NCBI GenBank assembly: GCA_017395275.1
Contig: JAFPVN010000334.1
Location: 1 to 5,325, forward strand
Source of the DNA: Candidatus Methanomethylophilaceae archaeon
GTDB lineage: Archaea; Thermoplasmatota; Thermoplasmata; Methanomassiliicoccales; Methanomethylophilaceae
Length of the DNA: 5,325 nucleotides
Direction: 5' to 3'
Below are positions 1 to 5,325 of this stretch, piece by piece. Under the pieces are notes generated by a model. That model was not told the DNA's origin, ran no database searches, and was given only the letters and a program-made list of their open reading frames with translations. Both the position numbers and the translations under genes were made by a program. How positions within the stretch are numbered: the first letter of the stretch is position 1; every line of letters begins with the position of its first letter.

Positions 1-1171
1 CAACAACGACGGCTGCGCAGTGGCCAGGTCCAACGAGGCCAAGGCGCTCGGCATCAGGATGGGCGATCCGCTGTTCAAGATCAGGGACATCGTGGAGAAG
101 AACGACGTGGCGGTCTTCTCCGGGAATTTCGCGCTGTACGGCGACATGTCAAGAAGAGTCCAGGAGGTCCTGAGGGGCTACTCCCCTTCCGTCGAGGTCT
201 ACTCCATCGACGAGGCGTTCCTGGACCTGGACGGCATCGATGCGGACTACGACGCCTACGCCAAGGAGATCTCCCGCGAGTGCTGGAGGCGGACCTCCAT
301 CCCGGTGTCCGTGGGCATCGCCCCGACGAAGACCCTCGCGAAGATCGCCTCGAAGCTCTGCAAGCGCTACCCCAAGCTCAGGGGCGGCTGCTACATGCAC
401 AGGAGGGAGGACATCGAGAAGGTCCTGAGGAAGTTCCCGGCCGAGGACGTCTGGGGCATCGGAAGGCGGATGATGCGAAAGCTCGAGTCCATGGGCGTGC
501 AGACCGCCTGGGACTATGCCTCCCTTCCGGAGACCACCGTCAGGATGCTCTTCCACCTGCCCGGTTACAGGACCTGGAAGGAACTCAGGGGCATCCCCTG
601 CATCGCGCTGGAGGACATGATCGAGCCCCGGAAGACCATCTGCGTGTCGAGGAGCTTCTCCAAGGAGATCACCGACTGCAATGATCTCTGCGAGCAGGTG
701 GCCAACTTCGCGGAGAGCGCCGTCGGCAAGCTCCGCGCCCAGGGATCCGTCGCCCTGGAAATCGTCGTGTTCGCCCTGACGAACCGCTTCAGGGAGAACG
801 CCCCGCAGACCTGCGCCAGCAGGCTCGTGGTGATCCCCGACGGGACCAGCGACCACCGGACGTTCATCCGGGCGGCGCTGGAAGGCTGCCGGGGCCTGTA
901 CGATCCCCGCTACGCCTACAAGAAGGCAGGCGTGGTCATCACGAAGCTCGTGCAGGAGGAGGGCTTCTCGCAGTCGCTCTTCGCCGACCAGGATGCATTG
1001 GAAAAGGAGTCGAGGCTCTCTTCGAGCATCGACTCCATCAATAAACTATACGGCCGGGGCGCCGTCCTGCTGGGCTCCCAGGGGACCGGCGAGATCAGGA
1101 TGAGCCGCGAGCACCAGAGCCCGCACTACACCACCCTCTGGGCCGACATCCCCAAGACCTCCGTCCACTAA
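1..1171 (+). CDS. umuC: UmuC-type Y-family translesion DNA polymerase (5' end outside the window)
   Basis: Catalytic subunit of a polymerase V-like enzyme, which copies past damaged bases during the SOS response, normally with processed UmuD. The reading frame is already open at base 2 and begins NNDGCAVARSNEAKALG, the conserved block about 30 residues into UmuC, so the first metal-binding Asp lies outside the window. Numbering from the GTG at base 20, the palm motif YSIDEAFLDLDG spans residues 61-72 (catalytic D64 and E65). GIAPTKTLAKIASK follows at 99-112, then a helix-hairpin-helix around VWGIG (144-148), the little-finger region at about 205-310, and a DUF4113-like tail at about 334-383 with the typical SPHYTT. 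About 389 residues are visible; E. coli UmuC has 422, so the gene appears intact from here to its TAA. The GTG at base 20 is internal, not the start. umuD would be expected just upstream but cannot be seen. Confidence 0.95.
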   Translation, partial: NNDGCAVARSNEAKALGIRMGDPLFKIRDIVEKNDVAVFSGNFALYGDMSRRVQEVLRGYSPSVEVYSIDEAFLDLDGIDADYDAYAKEISRECWRRTSIPVSVGIAPTKTLAKIASKLCKRYPKLRGGCYMHRREDIEKVLRKFPAEDVWGIGRRMMRKLESMGVQTAWDYASLPETTVRMLFHLPGYRTWKELRGIPCIALEDMIEPRKTICVSRSFSKEITDCNDLCEQVANFAESAVGKLRAQGSVALEIVVFALTNRFRENAPQTCASRLVVIPDGTSDHRTFIRAALEGCRGLYDPRYAYKKAGVVITKLVQEEGFSQSLFADQDALEKESRLSSSIDSINKLYGRGAVLLGSQGTGEIRMSREHQSPHYTTLWADIPKTSVH

Positions 1172-1182
1172 CCGCTCCGGCA

Positions 1183-1192
1183 TACCCGGGTA
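1183..1192. repeat. 10-base perfect palindrome after umuC
   Basis: TACCCGGGTA is a perfect palindrome 11 bases after the umuC stop, followed by AT-rich sequence. It has no loop, so it is a poor intrinsic terminator as it stands. A protein-binding site or chance are equally possible. No better terminator is visible between umuC and the XRE gene. Confidence 0.25.
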
Positions 1193-1220
1193 AATAGAAT
1201 AATTTATTATTCAAATTAAG

Positions 1221-1240
1221 ATAGATTTGGATAATAGATT
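1221..1240 (+). repeat. Direct repeat ATAGATT x2 overlapping the candidate promoter
   Basis: ATAGATT occurs at 1221-1227 and again at 1234-1240, 13 bases apart start to start. The first copy overlaps the candidate -7 element and the second lies at or just past the predicted transcription start. This is where an autoregulatory operator for the downstream XRE protein would be expected. The repeat is short and AT-rich, so chance is a real alternative. Confidence 0.3.
1222..1229 (+). promoter_or_regulatory. Candidate Bacteroidota -7 promoter element for the XRE gene
   Basis: TAGATTTG matches the TAnnTTTG consensus of the Bacteroidota primary sigma factor exactly. It lies in the AT-rich gap between umuC and the XRE gene, 51 bases before the ATG at 1281, which would give a 5' leader of about 45 bases. 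No good -33 TTTG is present at the usual spacing; the nearest T-rich stretch (1203-1208) is too close. An 8-base pattern can occur by chance in AT-rich DNA, so this is a candidate only. Confidence 0.5.
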
Positions 1241-1248
1241 ATTTAATC
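1237..1248. repeat. Small inverted repeat GATT-N4-AATC in the XRE leader
   Basis: GATT (1237-1240) and AATC (1245-1248) form a 4-base inverted repeat around ATTT, just downstream of the candidate promoter. It could be half of an operator for a dimeric helix-turn-helix protein. A second AT-rich inverted repeat, AATAAT-TT-ATTATT, lies upstream at 1198-1211. Both are weak signals by length. Confidence 0.25.
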
Positions 1249-1280
1249 GTATCTTGTCGTCCGTATCTAAACGCACGATT

Positions 1281-1877
1281 ATGGCCGACATTGAGAAGAA
1301 CCTCAGGGAGATCGCCAGGGCCAAGGGCCTGAAGCTCTCCGACATCGCCGCCCGGATGGGCACCACCGTCAGCAACCTCCTCACTTCCGTCAAGGGCAAC
1401 CCCACCGTATCGAAGGTCCAGGGCATCGCCGAAGCGCTCGGCGTGGGGGTGACCGACCTCCTCAGGCTCCGTCCGCAGTCCGCCCAGGGACTCGTCGTCC
1501 TGGACGGGAAGACCTGGCAGATCGCCAGGCCTTCGGAAGCGGTGGTGCAGATCCCCGCGTATGACCGCTACGACGTGCTGCGGGGCGAGGTCCGGACGTT
1601 CATCGCCCGGGCCGTGGAGGGAGGAGAGACCGTCTCGATGGCGGGCCTCGTCGAGGCGATGGAACTCTTCTGTCTGGTCTACGACCCCCATGCCGAGGTC
1701 TTCCACCTCTGCCTGACCTACGGCGACGGGAAGACGATGACCATCCCCTTCGATAAGATGGAGTTCGCCGTTTGGGATGGCGACGAGGCGTCCTGGGACC
1801 TGCAGCAGGTCACCGAGGAGATCGTCGCCGACCTGGAGGGCGCCGTCCCGGCGAGGCTCCGCGAGGAGGGCCGGTAG
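1281..1877 (+). CDS. XRE-family helix-turn-helix transcriptional regulator
   Basis: Predicted DNA-binding protein of 198 residues. Residues about 5-62 form a classic XRE/Cro-like five-helix domain: IEKNLREIARAKGLKLSDIA, then a turn into MGTTVSNLLTSVKGNPTVSK as the recognition region, then IAEALGVGVTDLL. The C-terminal 130 or so residues begin with a short strand-rich stretch (GLVVLDGKTWQI) and continue with predicted mixed helix and strand. I do not recognise that part; it may bind a ligand or partner. No membrane segment or signal peptide is seen. I chose ATG 1281 because it directly precedes the domain. The TTG at 1227 would add 18 residues encoded by AT-rich leader DNA and overlaps the candidate promoter. 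The gene converges with the Fic pair, 17 bases separating the two stops, with no terminator visible between them. A role in regulating umuC or the Fic genes is possible but unproven. Confidence 0.9.
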   Translation: MADIEKNLREIARAKGLKLSDIAARMGTTVSNLLTSVKGNPTVSKVQGIAEALGVGVTDLLRLRPQSAQGLVVLDGKTWQIARPSEAVVQIPAYDRYDVLRGEVRTFIARAVEGGETVSMAGLVEAMELFCLVYDPHAEVFHLCLTYGDGKTMTIPFDKMEFAVWDGDEASWDLQQVTEEIVADLEGAVPARLREEGR

Positions 1878-1894
1878 ACGCCTTCCTTTCCGCT

Positions 1895-3469
1895 TTACGG
1901 TTCGTCCGTCTCCAAGCTCCTGCCCACGAATTCAGCCATCAGCTTCGCGAAGTCCGTGATGTCCATCTCGACGCAGGCTTTCTCCAGCGCATTGTCGTAT
2001 TTCTCTTCCCACATCTCCGGGATGACCGTCCACGGGTATCCCCCGGCCACCAGCTGGGTGTTCATCAGGAGGCGCGCCACCAGTCCGTTCCCCGCCTGGA
2101 ACGGATGGAGCCAGGCGATGAGGAAGTGCCCCATGACCGCCCGGACAAAGGCGTCTCCCTCGCCGGTGAAGAGCTCCCTGAAGACGTCCATGGCCCTGTC
2201 GAGCGCCCCTGGCTCCGGGGGTATGTGCCTTGAGTTCCGGACGTGGAAGGGGGTGTCCCGGTACCAGAATACCAGCTCTTCCCAGTCCCATACCCCGGCG
2301 TTGAAGACGGGATAGGTCAGGTAGTCGAACAGGCCGACGAGAAAGTCCCCGTCGGTTATCCAGGCCGCGCCGTCGCTCCCTCCCGTCATCAGGTTGAGCA
2401 GGCGGGAAACCGCATTGTCGAAGGCGCGCGCGTAACCCAGCGTCGCGCACGAGCTTTCCAGGTCATGTCCCCAGTCCTCGGGATTGAATTCCGGGTCCGA
2501 GCGCGCCTTCTCCGCGGCCTCCTTGTCCACCGTATATCCGTCGAGGCCGAGGGAGTTGAAGATGTCCTCCGGGTAGGCCTCGGCGGTCATCCGGAGGATC
2601 TCCCCGGGTGTCCTGTCGACAGGTTTGACGGCGATGCCGCCTTTCGCCTCCAGGACGGCGGGATGCATCGAGCGCCACATAAGCCGCATGCGCGTGGCGA
2701 CGGCGCACGTCTCCATCGGCACGGCTATGTCCTCGCTGAAGGGGTTCTCCTCCTCCAGCCTGCGGCCGGACTCGCGGAGGCGCCCCATGATGTAGTCCGC
2801 GTACCACGGGTTGCCGATGGAGCGCAGGCCCCCGGCCACCCGGCAGGCACCCTCGAAAAGGCCCTTGCGCAGCGCCAAGTCGACGAGCCCGCCGGTGTCC
2901 TGGACCATGGCCAGGCAGGTGCGCGCGTCCGTCGGATGCTCGCGCCAGAACCCCGGCGACGCGGTCAGCAGGGCCCTGTTCAGCCCGTAGAGCCTCACGC
3001 CGTAGCGCGGCTCGGTCTCGATGTTCGCCCCGCCGCAGGGCTCGGCCGGGTCGGATCCCCGGACCTCGACCAGCTCGTGTCCTCCGGGCAGCCACGTGAA
3101 GGTGTTCTCCGCGCAGCCGGACCGCACCGTCAGATGGCGGGGGATCACGCCGCCCCCCGCGCGGAAGAGGAGCGAGTCGTCGGCCGCGAGCACCCATCCG
3201 TCCTCGCCGAACATGCTTCCGCAGTAGGCGGCGACGAAGTGCCAGAAGGCCCTGTACCAGTCCGACACGAAATGGTCGCGGTAGGTGATGAAGTACCATT
3301 CGCCGGTTATCCTCCCCAGATGGCGGCTTTCCAGGAGCCTCCGGGTGTGCTCCACGCCGAGGGTCTTGTCCCCGTGCAGGATGGGGAAGGCGTCCCCGCG
3401 GGATTCCTTGAAACGCCTGAGGGCGGCGAGGGATTCGTTGAGCGGTTGTTCCTGTGTCTTGTTTTCCAT
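1895..3469 (-). CDS. Fic-domain protein with AbiEi-like N-terminal half; altered Fic motif (downstream copy)
   Basis: Protein of 524 residues from ATG 3469. Residues about 10-60 look like a winged helix ending in LGRITGEWYF. The next 200 or so (with ADDSLLFRAGGGVIPRHLTV and ARTCL) resemble the AbiEi-like region found N-terminal to Fic domains. The Fic fold fills the C-terminal third: flap YRDTPFHVRNSRHIPP, then active loop HPFQAGNGLVAR (bases 2072-2107), then GGYPWTVIPE. Fic enzymes usually transfer AMP from ATP to a protein hydroxyl. Catalytic His, Phe, Gly-Asn-Gly and the second Arg are present; the metal-binding acidic residue is Ala and the first Arg is Leu. An autoinhibitory-type motif SLGLDG (2537-2554) has Asp for Glu. 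No signal peptide or membrane segment is seen, so it is probably cytoplasmic. A longer form from ATG 3517 (540 residues) is possible, but its extra codons are AT-rich and unlike the rest. It is probably co-transcribed with the homologous gene upstream. The target is unknown. Confidence 0.92.
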   Translation of the reverse strand: MENKTQEQPLNESLAALRRFKESRGDAFPILHGDKTLGVEHTRRLLESRHLGRITGEWYFITYRDHFVSDWYRAFWHFVAAYCGSMFGEDGWVLAADDSLLFRAGGGVIPRHLTVRSGCAENTFTWLPGGHELVEVRGSDPAEPCGGANIETEPRYGVRLYGLNRALLTASPGFWREHPTDARTCLAMVQDTGGLVDLALRKGLFEGACRVAGGLRSIGNPWYADYIMGRLRESGRRLEEENPFSEDIAVPMETCAVATRMRLMWRSMHPAVLEAKGGIAVKPVDRTPGEILRMTAEAYPEDIFNSLGLDGYTVDKEAAEKARSDPEFNPEDWGHDLESSCATLGYARAFDNAVSRLLNLMTGGSDGAAWITDGDFLVGLFDYLTYPVFNAGVWDWEELVFWYRDTPFHVRNSRHIPPEPGALDRAMDVFRELFTGEGDAFVRAVMGHFLIAWLHPFQAGNGLVARLLMNTQLVAGGYPWTVIPEMWEEKYDNALEKACVEMDITDFAKLMAEFVGRSLETDEP

Positions 3470-3514
3470 GTTGACGTGTTTTCGTTTCCTTCTGAAAAGA
3501 TACATGTGCGGTGT

Positions 3515-3519
3515 CATTA
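3515..3519 (-). other. TAATG stop/start overlap between the two Fic genes (alternative start)
   Basis: On the minus strand the upstream Fic gene ends in TAA, whose last A begins an ATG in frame with the downstream Fic gene. This arrangement often marks translational coupling. Starting here would add MTPHMYLFRRKRKHVN, a basic stretch, before the ATG at 3469. Codons in the extension (CTT, AGA, CGA, AAA) differ from the GC-rich usage elsewhere. The 3469 start also gives an N-terminus closer in length to the homologous upstream protein, so I prefer 3469 and regard this as an open alternative. Confidence 0.45.
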
Positions 3520-5106
3520 TTGGGACACTACCTTCAGCCCGCCGGCCTTCTCGACCAGCTCGTTGATGAGATCCGCGAAGGAGTCCAGCTTCAGGTCCAC
3601 GAATCCTTCTTCGAGCGCCCGCCGGTAGTCGTCGTGCCGCTCCTCCGGGATGACGATCCACGGGAAGCCGTAAGAGATCAGCTGACTGTTCATGTACAGG
3701 CGTGCAAGCACTCCCGACATCCGCTCCACGGGCCGGATGTAGTCCAGGAAGAAGGCCCCGAGGACGGCCCGTATGAAGGGATTCCTCTCGGTGGGGAGCA
3801 GTCTCCCCAGGGCCATCATCGCACTGGGGATCTCGTCCGGTCCCACGGGGATGTAGTCTGAATCCTTGATGAAGAGCTCCTTCCTCCGGAAGAGGGTGCA
3901 GGCGTCCTCCTCCAGCAGCTGGTGGTCCCTGAAGGGTTTCATGAGGGTCCTGTGCCACTTCGGGAACCTCTCCAGCATGTTCCGGGGGTCGGCTCCGCCG
4001 GTCAGCGAGTCCAGGATGTCCGTCTGCACCAGCCGGTAGGCGTCTATGTATCCGGTCGCTGCCGCGACGTTCTCCTCCCCCGCCTCCCTGCTCAGCACGT
4101 CGTAGTCCCAGCTGCCCTCCGCGGCGCCCCGGGCCAGGTCCTTCGTGACTTTGAAGCCGTCGAGGGTCAGGGTGGTCGAAGCGTCCTCCAGGCGGGTCCG
4201 GTCCATCGTCTCCTTGACTTCGGACGGCGTCCGCGGTGTGAAGTGGATGAAGCTGATGCTCTCCGCGTCCAGCACGTCGTCGTTCATCCGGCTCCACATC
4301 AGGCGTATGCGCGTGGCGATGGCGGAGTCGTCCTTGGGCGCGACGGTGACATCCTCGCGGAAGGGGTTTTCCGGCTCCACCCTCAGCTTCATGCAGTCGA
4401 GGTTCTGGAGTATGTTCTCGGCGAGGATCGGATAGCCGATGGAGATCAGGCCTCCGGTCACCCTTGCCGCCCCGCCGGCGAGCACCTCCCGGGCGGCCAC
4501 GGCGGCGACCTCATCCTCGTCCCGGACGAGGGACAGGCAGGTGCGCGCCTCCATCGGGTGCATGAGGTAGAACCCGGGAGAGGCGGCCAGCAGCGCGTGC
4601 TCCAGCGGATAGAGCCGGACGCCGAAGCGGCGCTCCGGTTCGGCGCCCGCCGGGACCGACGCGCCCACCACCAGCAGTTCCCCTCCGGCGGGCAGCCTTA
4701 CGAAATGCGTGGCCTGGCCGGCTGCGCGGACCGTCAGGCTCCGGGGGACCTTGGTATTGGCCGCGTGGAAAAGGAGCGAGTCGTCGGCGCCCAGGCACCA
4801 GTTCTCGCCGTACAGGCTCTCGAGGTAGGCGGCGATGAAGTCCCAGTAGGCCATGGACCAGTATTGGGGCCGGTCCCAGTCGAAGGGGTCGCCGTCCGAT
4901 ACGTAGTACCATCCGTCGACGATTTCCTTCAGGACGCTTTTCACGACGAGCGGCCACAGGTAGTCCTCGGGCAGTTCGTCCTTCCTGACGACCGACCCCG
5001 TATGATGGTCCGGGGACAGGAGGAGCTCCTTGAGTGCGGCGGCTCCCTTCTCCGCGTCCTCCTCCATCTTCAGGAATCCCAGCATGGATTTGCTTTTCTT
5101 TGCCAT
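3517..5106 (-). CDS. Degenerate Fic-domain protein with AbiEi-like N-terminal half (upstream copy, probable pseudoenzyme)
   Basis: Protein of 529 residues, homologous end to end to the downstream neighbour. Residues about 20-68 form the probable winged helix ending in DGWYYV. The AbiEi-like region follows, with ADDSLLFHAANTKVPRSLTV at 107-126 and ARTCL at 187-191, then IRLMW at 267-271 and a degenerate Fic fold at about 400-515. The flap region is FRRKELFIKDSDYIP (406-420). Where the catalytic loop should be, residues 458-469 read RPVERMSGVLAR (bases 3700-3735): His is Arg, Phe is Val, the acidic position is Arg, the first Gly is Met and Asn is Ser. Only the second Gly and the final Arg remain. 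AMP transfer by the known mechanism is therefore very unlikely. An inhibitory-like motif TLTLDG (312-317) is kept, with Asp for Glu. The frame is intact and the fold-defining residues (RAVLGAFFLDYI, GFPWIVIPEE) are kept, which suggests selection as a protein rather than decay. ATG 5106 has no Shine-Dalgarno sequence. A regulatory or scaffolding role for the neighbour is inference. Confidence 0.88.
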   Translation of the reverse strand: MAKKSKSMLGFLKMEEDAEKGAAALKELLLSPDHHTGSVVRKDELPEDYLWPLVVKSVLKEIVDGWYYVSDGDPFDWDRPQYWSMAYWDFIAAYLESLYGENWCLGADDSLLFHAANTKVPRSLTVRAAGQATHFVRLPAGGELLVVGASVPAGAEPERRFGVRLYPLEHALLAASPGFYLMHPMEARTCLSLVRDEDEVAAVAAREVLAGGAARVTGGLISIGYPILAENILQNLDCMKLRVEPENPFREDVTVAPKDDSAIATRIRLMWSRMNDDVLDAESISFIHFTPRTPSEVKETMDRTRLEDASTTLTLDGFKVTKDLARGAAEGSWDYDVLSREAGEENVAAATGYIDAYRLVQTDILDSLTGGADPRNMLERFPKWHRTLMKPFRDHQLLEEDACTLFRRKELFIKDSDYIPVGPDEIPSAMMALGRLLPTERNPFIRAVLGAFFLDYIRPVERMSGVLARLYMNSQLISYGFPWIVIPEERHDDYRRALEEGFVDLKLDSFADLINELVEKAGGLKVVSQ

Positions 5107-5146
5107 AATGTGAATTGTTAAAGGTGTTTACGATATGTGTCCGGAA
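5107..5146 (-). other. Short AT-rich gap upstream of the Fic pair; no promoter recognised
   Basis: These 40 bases separate the stop of the OmpA-like gene from the start of the upstream Fic gene, both on the minus strand. I find no TAnnTTTG element, no Shine-Dalgarno sequence and no clear hairpin terminator. The simplest reading is that the Fic genes are transcribed together with the gene upstream, although a weak or non-consensus promoter within the gap or the OmpA-like gene cannot be excluded. Confidence 0.4.
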
Positions 5147-5325
5147 CTATTGCATGAACAGCTCGATGCGGCAGTTCCGGTTGGCGGACACCGGCTCGTA
5201 AAGGGCAGTCCCGCCCTCGGAGAGGACCTCGATGCGCTCCTCCGGCACGCCCCGCTTCTTCATCAGCGAGGCCACGTGCTCCGCCCTGGCGAGTGCGATG
5301 GAAGCGTTCCTGTCGGGCGATCCCG
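5147..5325 (-). CDS. C-terminal end of an OmpA-like domain protein (5' end outside the window)
   Basis: Only the last 58 residues are visible, ending in a TAG at 5147-5149. They match the second half of an OmpA/MotB-type peptidoglycan-binding domain. An Asn-containing segment leads into a helix with LARAEHVASLMKKRGV, the equivalent of the usual RAxxVxxyLxxxGv. This is followed by PEERIEVLSEGG, then PVSANRNCRIELFMQ, the equivalent of the closing NRRVEI strand. Proteins with this domain anchor the outer membrane or an envelope complex to the cell wall. The N-terminal part that would identify the protein is not visible. The Cys within NRNCRIEL is unusual for a position normally held by Arg. Any functional link with the downstream Fic genes is unproven. 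Confidence 0.78.
   Translation of the reverse strand, partial: GSPDRNASIALARAEHVASLMKKRGVPEERIEVLSEGGTALYEPVSANRNCRIELFMQ

Noticed and set aside
149..856. Long minus-strand open frame opposite umuC (235 codons)
   Set aside because: umuC is certain here from conserved motifs. The antisense product is low-complexity and rich in Gly, Asp, His and Leu, as expected from the complement of GC-rich codons.
1227..1280. TTG start adding 18 residues to the XRE protein
   Set aside because: It overlaps the candidate promoter, and the added residues lie in AT-rich leader DNA ahead of a complete helix-turn-helix domain that begins right after ATG 1281.
1878..1894. Possible bidirectional terminator between the convergent XRE and Fic genes
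   Set aside because: The 17-base gap contains no inverted repeat long enough to form a stable hairpin.
3168..3184. 17-base repeat shared with 4772-4788
   Set aside because: Both copies encode the conserved ADDSLL segment of the homologous Fic proteins, so the match reflects gene duplication, not a mobile or regulatory repeat.
2243..3628. Long plus-strand open frame opposite the downstream Fic gene (461 codons)
   Set aside because: The product has no recognisable domain and biased composition, while the minus strand encodes a clear Fic protein. Open antisense frames are common in GC-rich coding DNA.
3470..4297. In-frame extension of the downstream Fic gene up to 4297 (a protein of 800 residues)
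   Set aside because: The extension overlaps the upstream Fic gene in another frame, and its translation is biased and unlike any Fic N-terminus. It is open only because of GC-rich codon usage.
3922..5121. Long plus-strand open frame opposite the upstream Fic gene (399 codons)
   Set aside because: Same reasoning: compositional shadow of a homologous, domain-containing minus-strand gene.

Overview
The window is GC-rich, densely coding bacterial DNA, probably from a GC-rich member of the Bacteroidota (Bacteroidales-like). The evidence for this is indirect. No start codon in the window has a well-placed Shine-Dalgarno sequence. Leaders and gaps are short and AT-rich. One gap carries an exact match to the Bacteroidota -7 element TAnnTTTG. 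The lineage is inferred; no marker gene here fixes it.

Layout: (1) 1-1171, plus strand, a umuC-type Y-family DNA polymerase whose first roughly 30-35 codons lie before the window. (2) 1172-1280, an AT-rich gap with a candidate promoter and small direct and inverted repeats. (3) 1281-1877, plus strand, an XRE-type helix-turn-helix regulator with a C-terminal half I do not recognise. (4) 1895-3469 and 3517-5106, minus strand, two adjacent homologous proteins of about 525 residues. Each has an N-terminal winged-helix/AbiEi-like half and a C-terminal Fic fold. They run head-to-tail and converge on the XRE gene across a 17-base gap. (5) 5147-5325, minus strand, the C-terminal end of an OmpA-like peptidoglycan-binding domain, 40 bases upstream of the Fic pair on the same strand.

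The Fic pair is the point of interest. Fic enzymes transfer AMP (or another phosphate-containing group) to a target hydroxyl, using the loop HxFx(D/E)GNGRxxR. The downstream copy keeps His, Phe, Gly-Asn-Gly and the second Arg but has Ala for the acidic residue and Leu for the first Arg. The upstream copy has lost His, Phe, the acidic residue, the first Gly and Asn. Both have Asp instead of Glu at the expected position of the autoinhibitory (S/T)xxxE(G/N) motif. This looks like a duplicated module in which one copy is a probable pseudoenzyme and the other a weakened or repurposed enzyme, perhaps working as a hetero-oligomer. The XRE gene could be a partner or regulator, but only adjacency supports that. 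umuC and the OmpA-like gene look like flanking genes rather than parts of the module.
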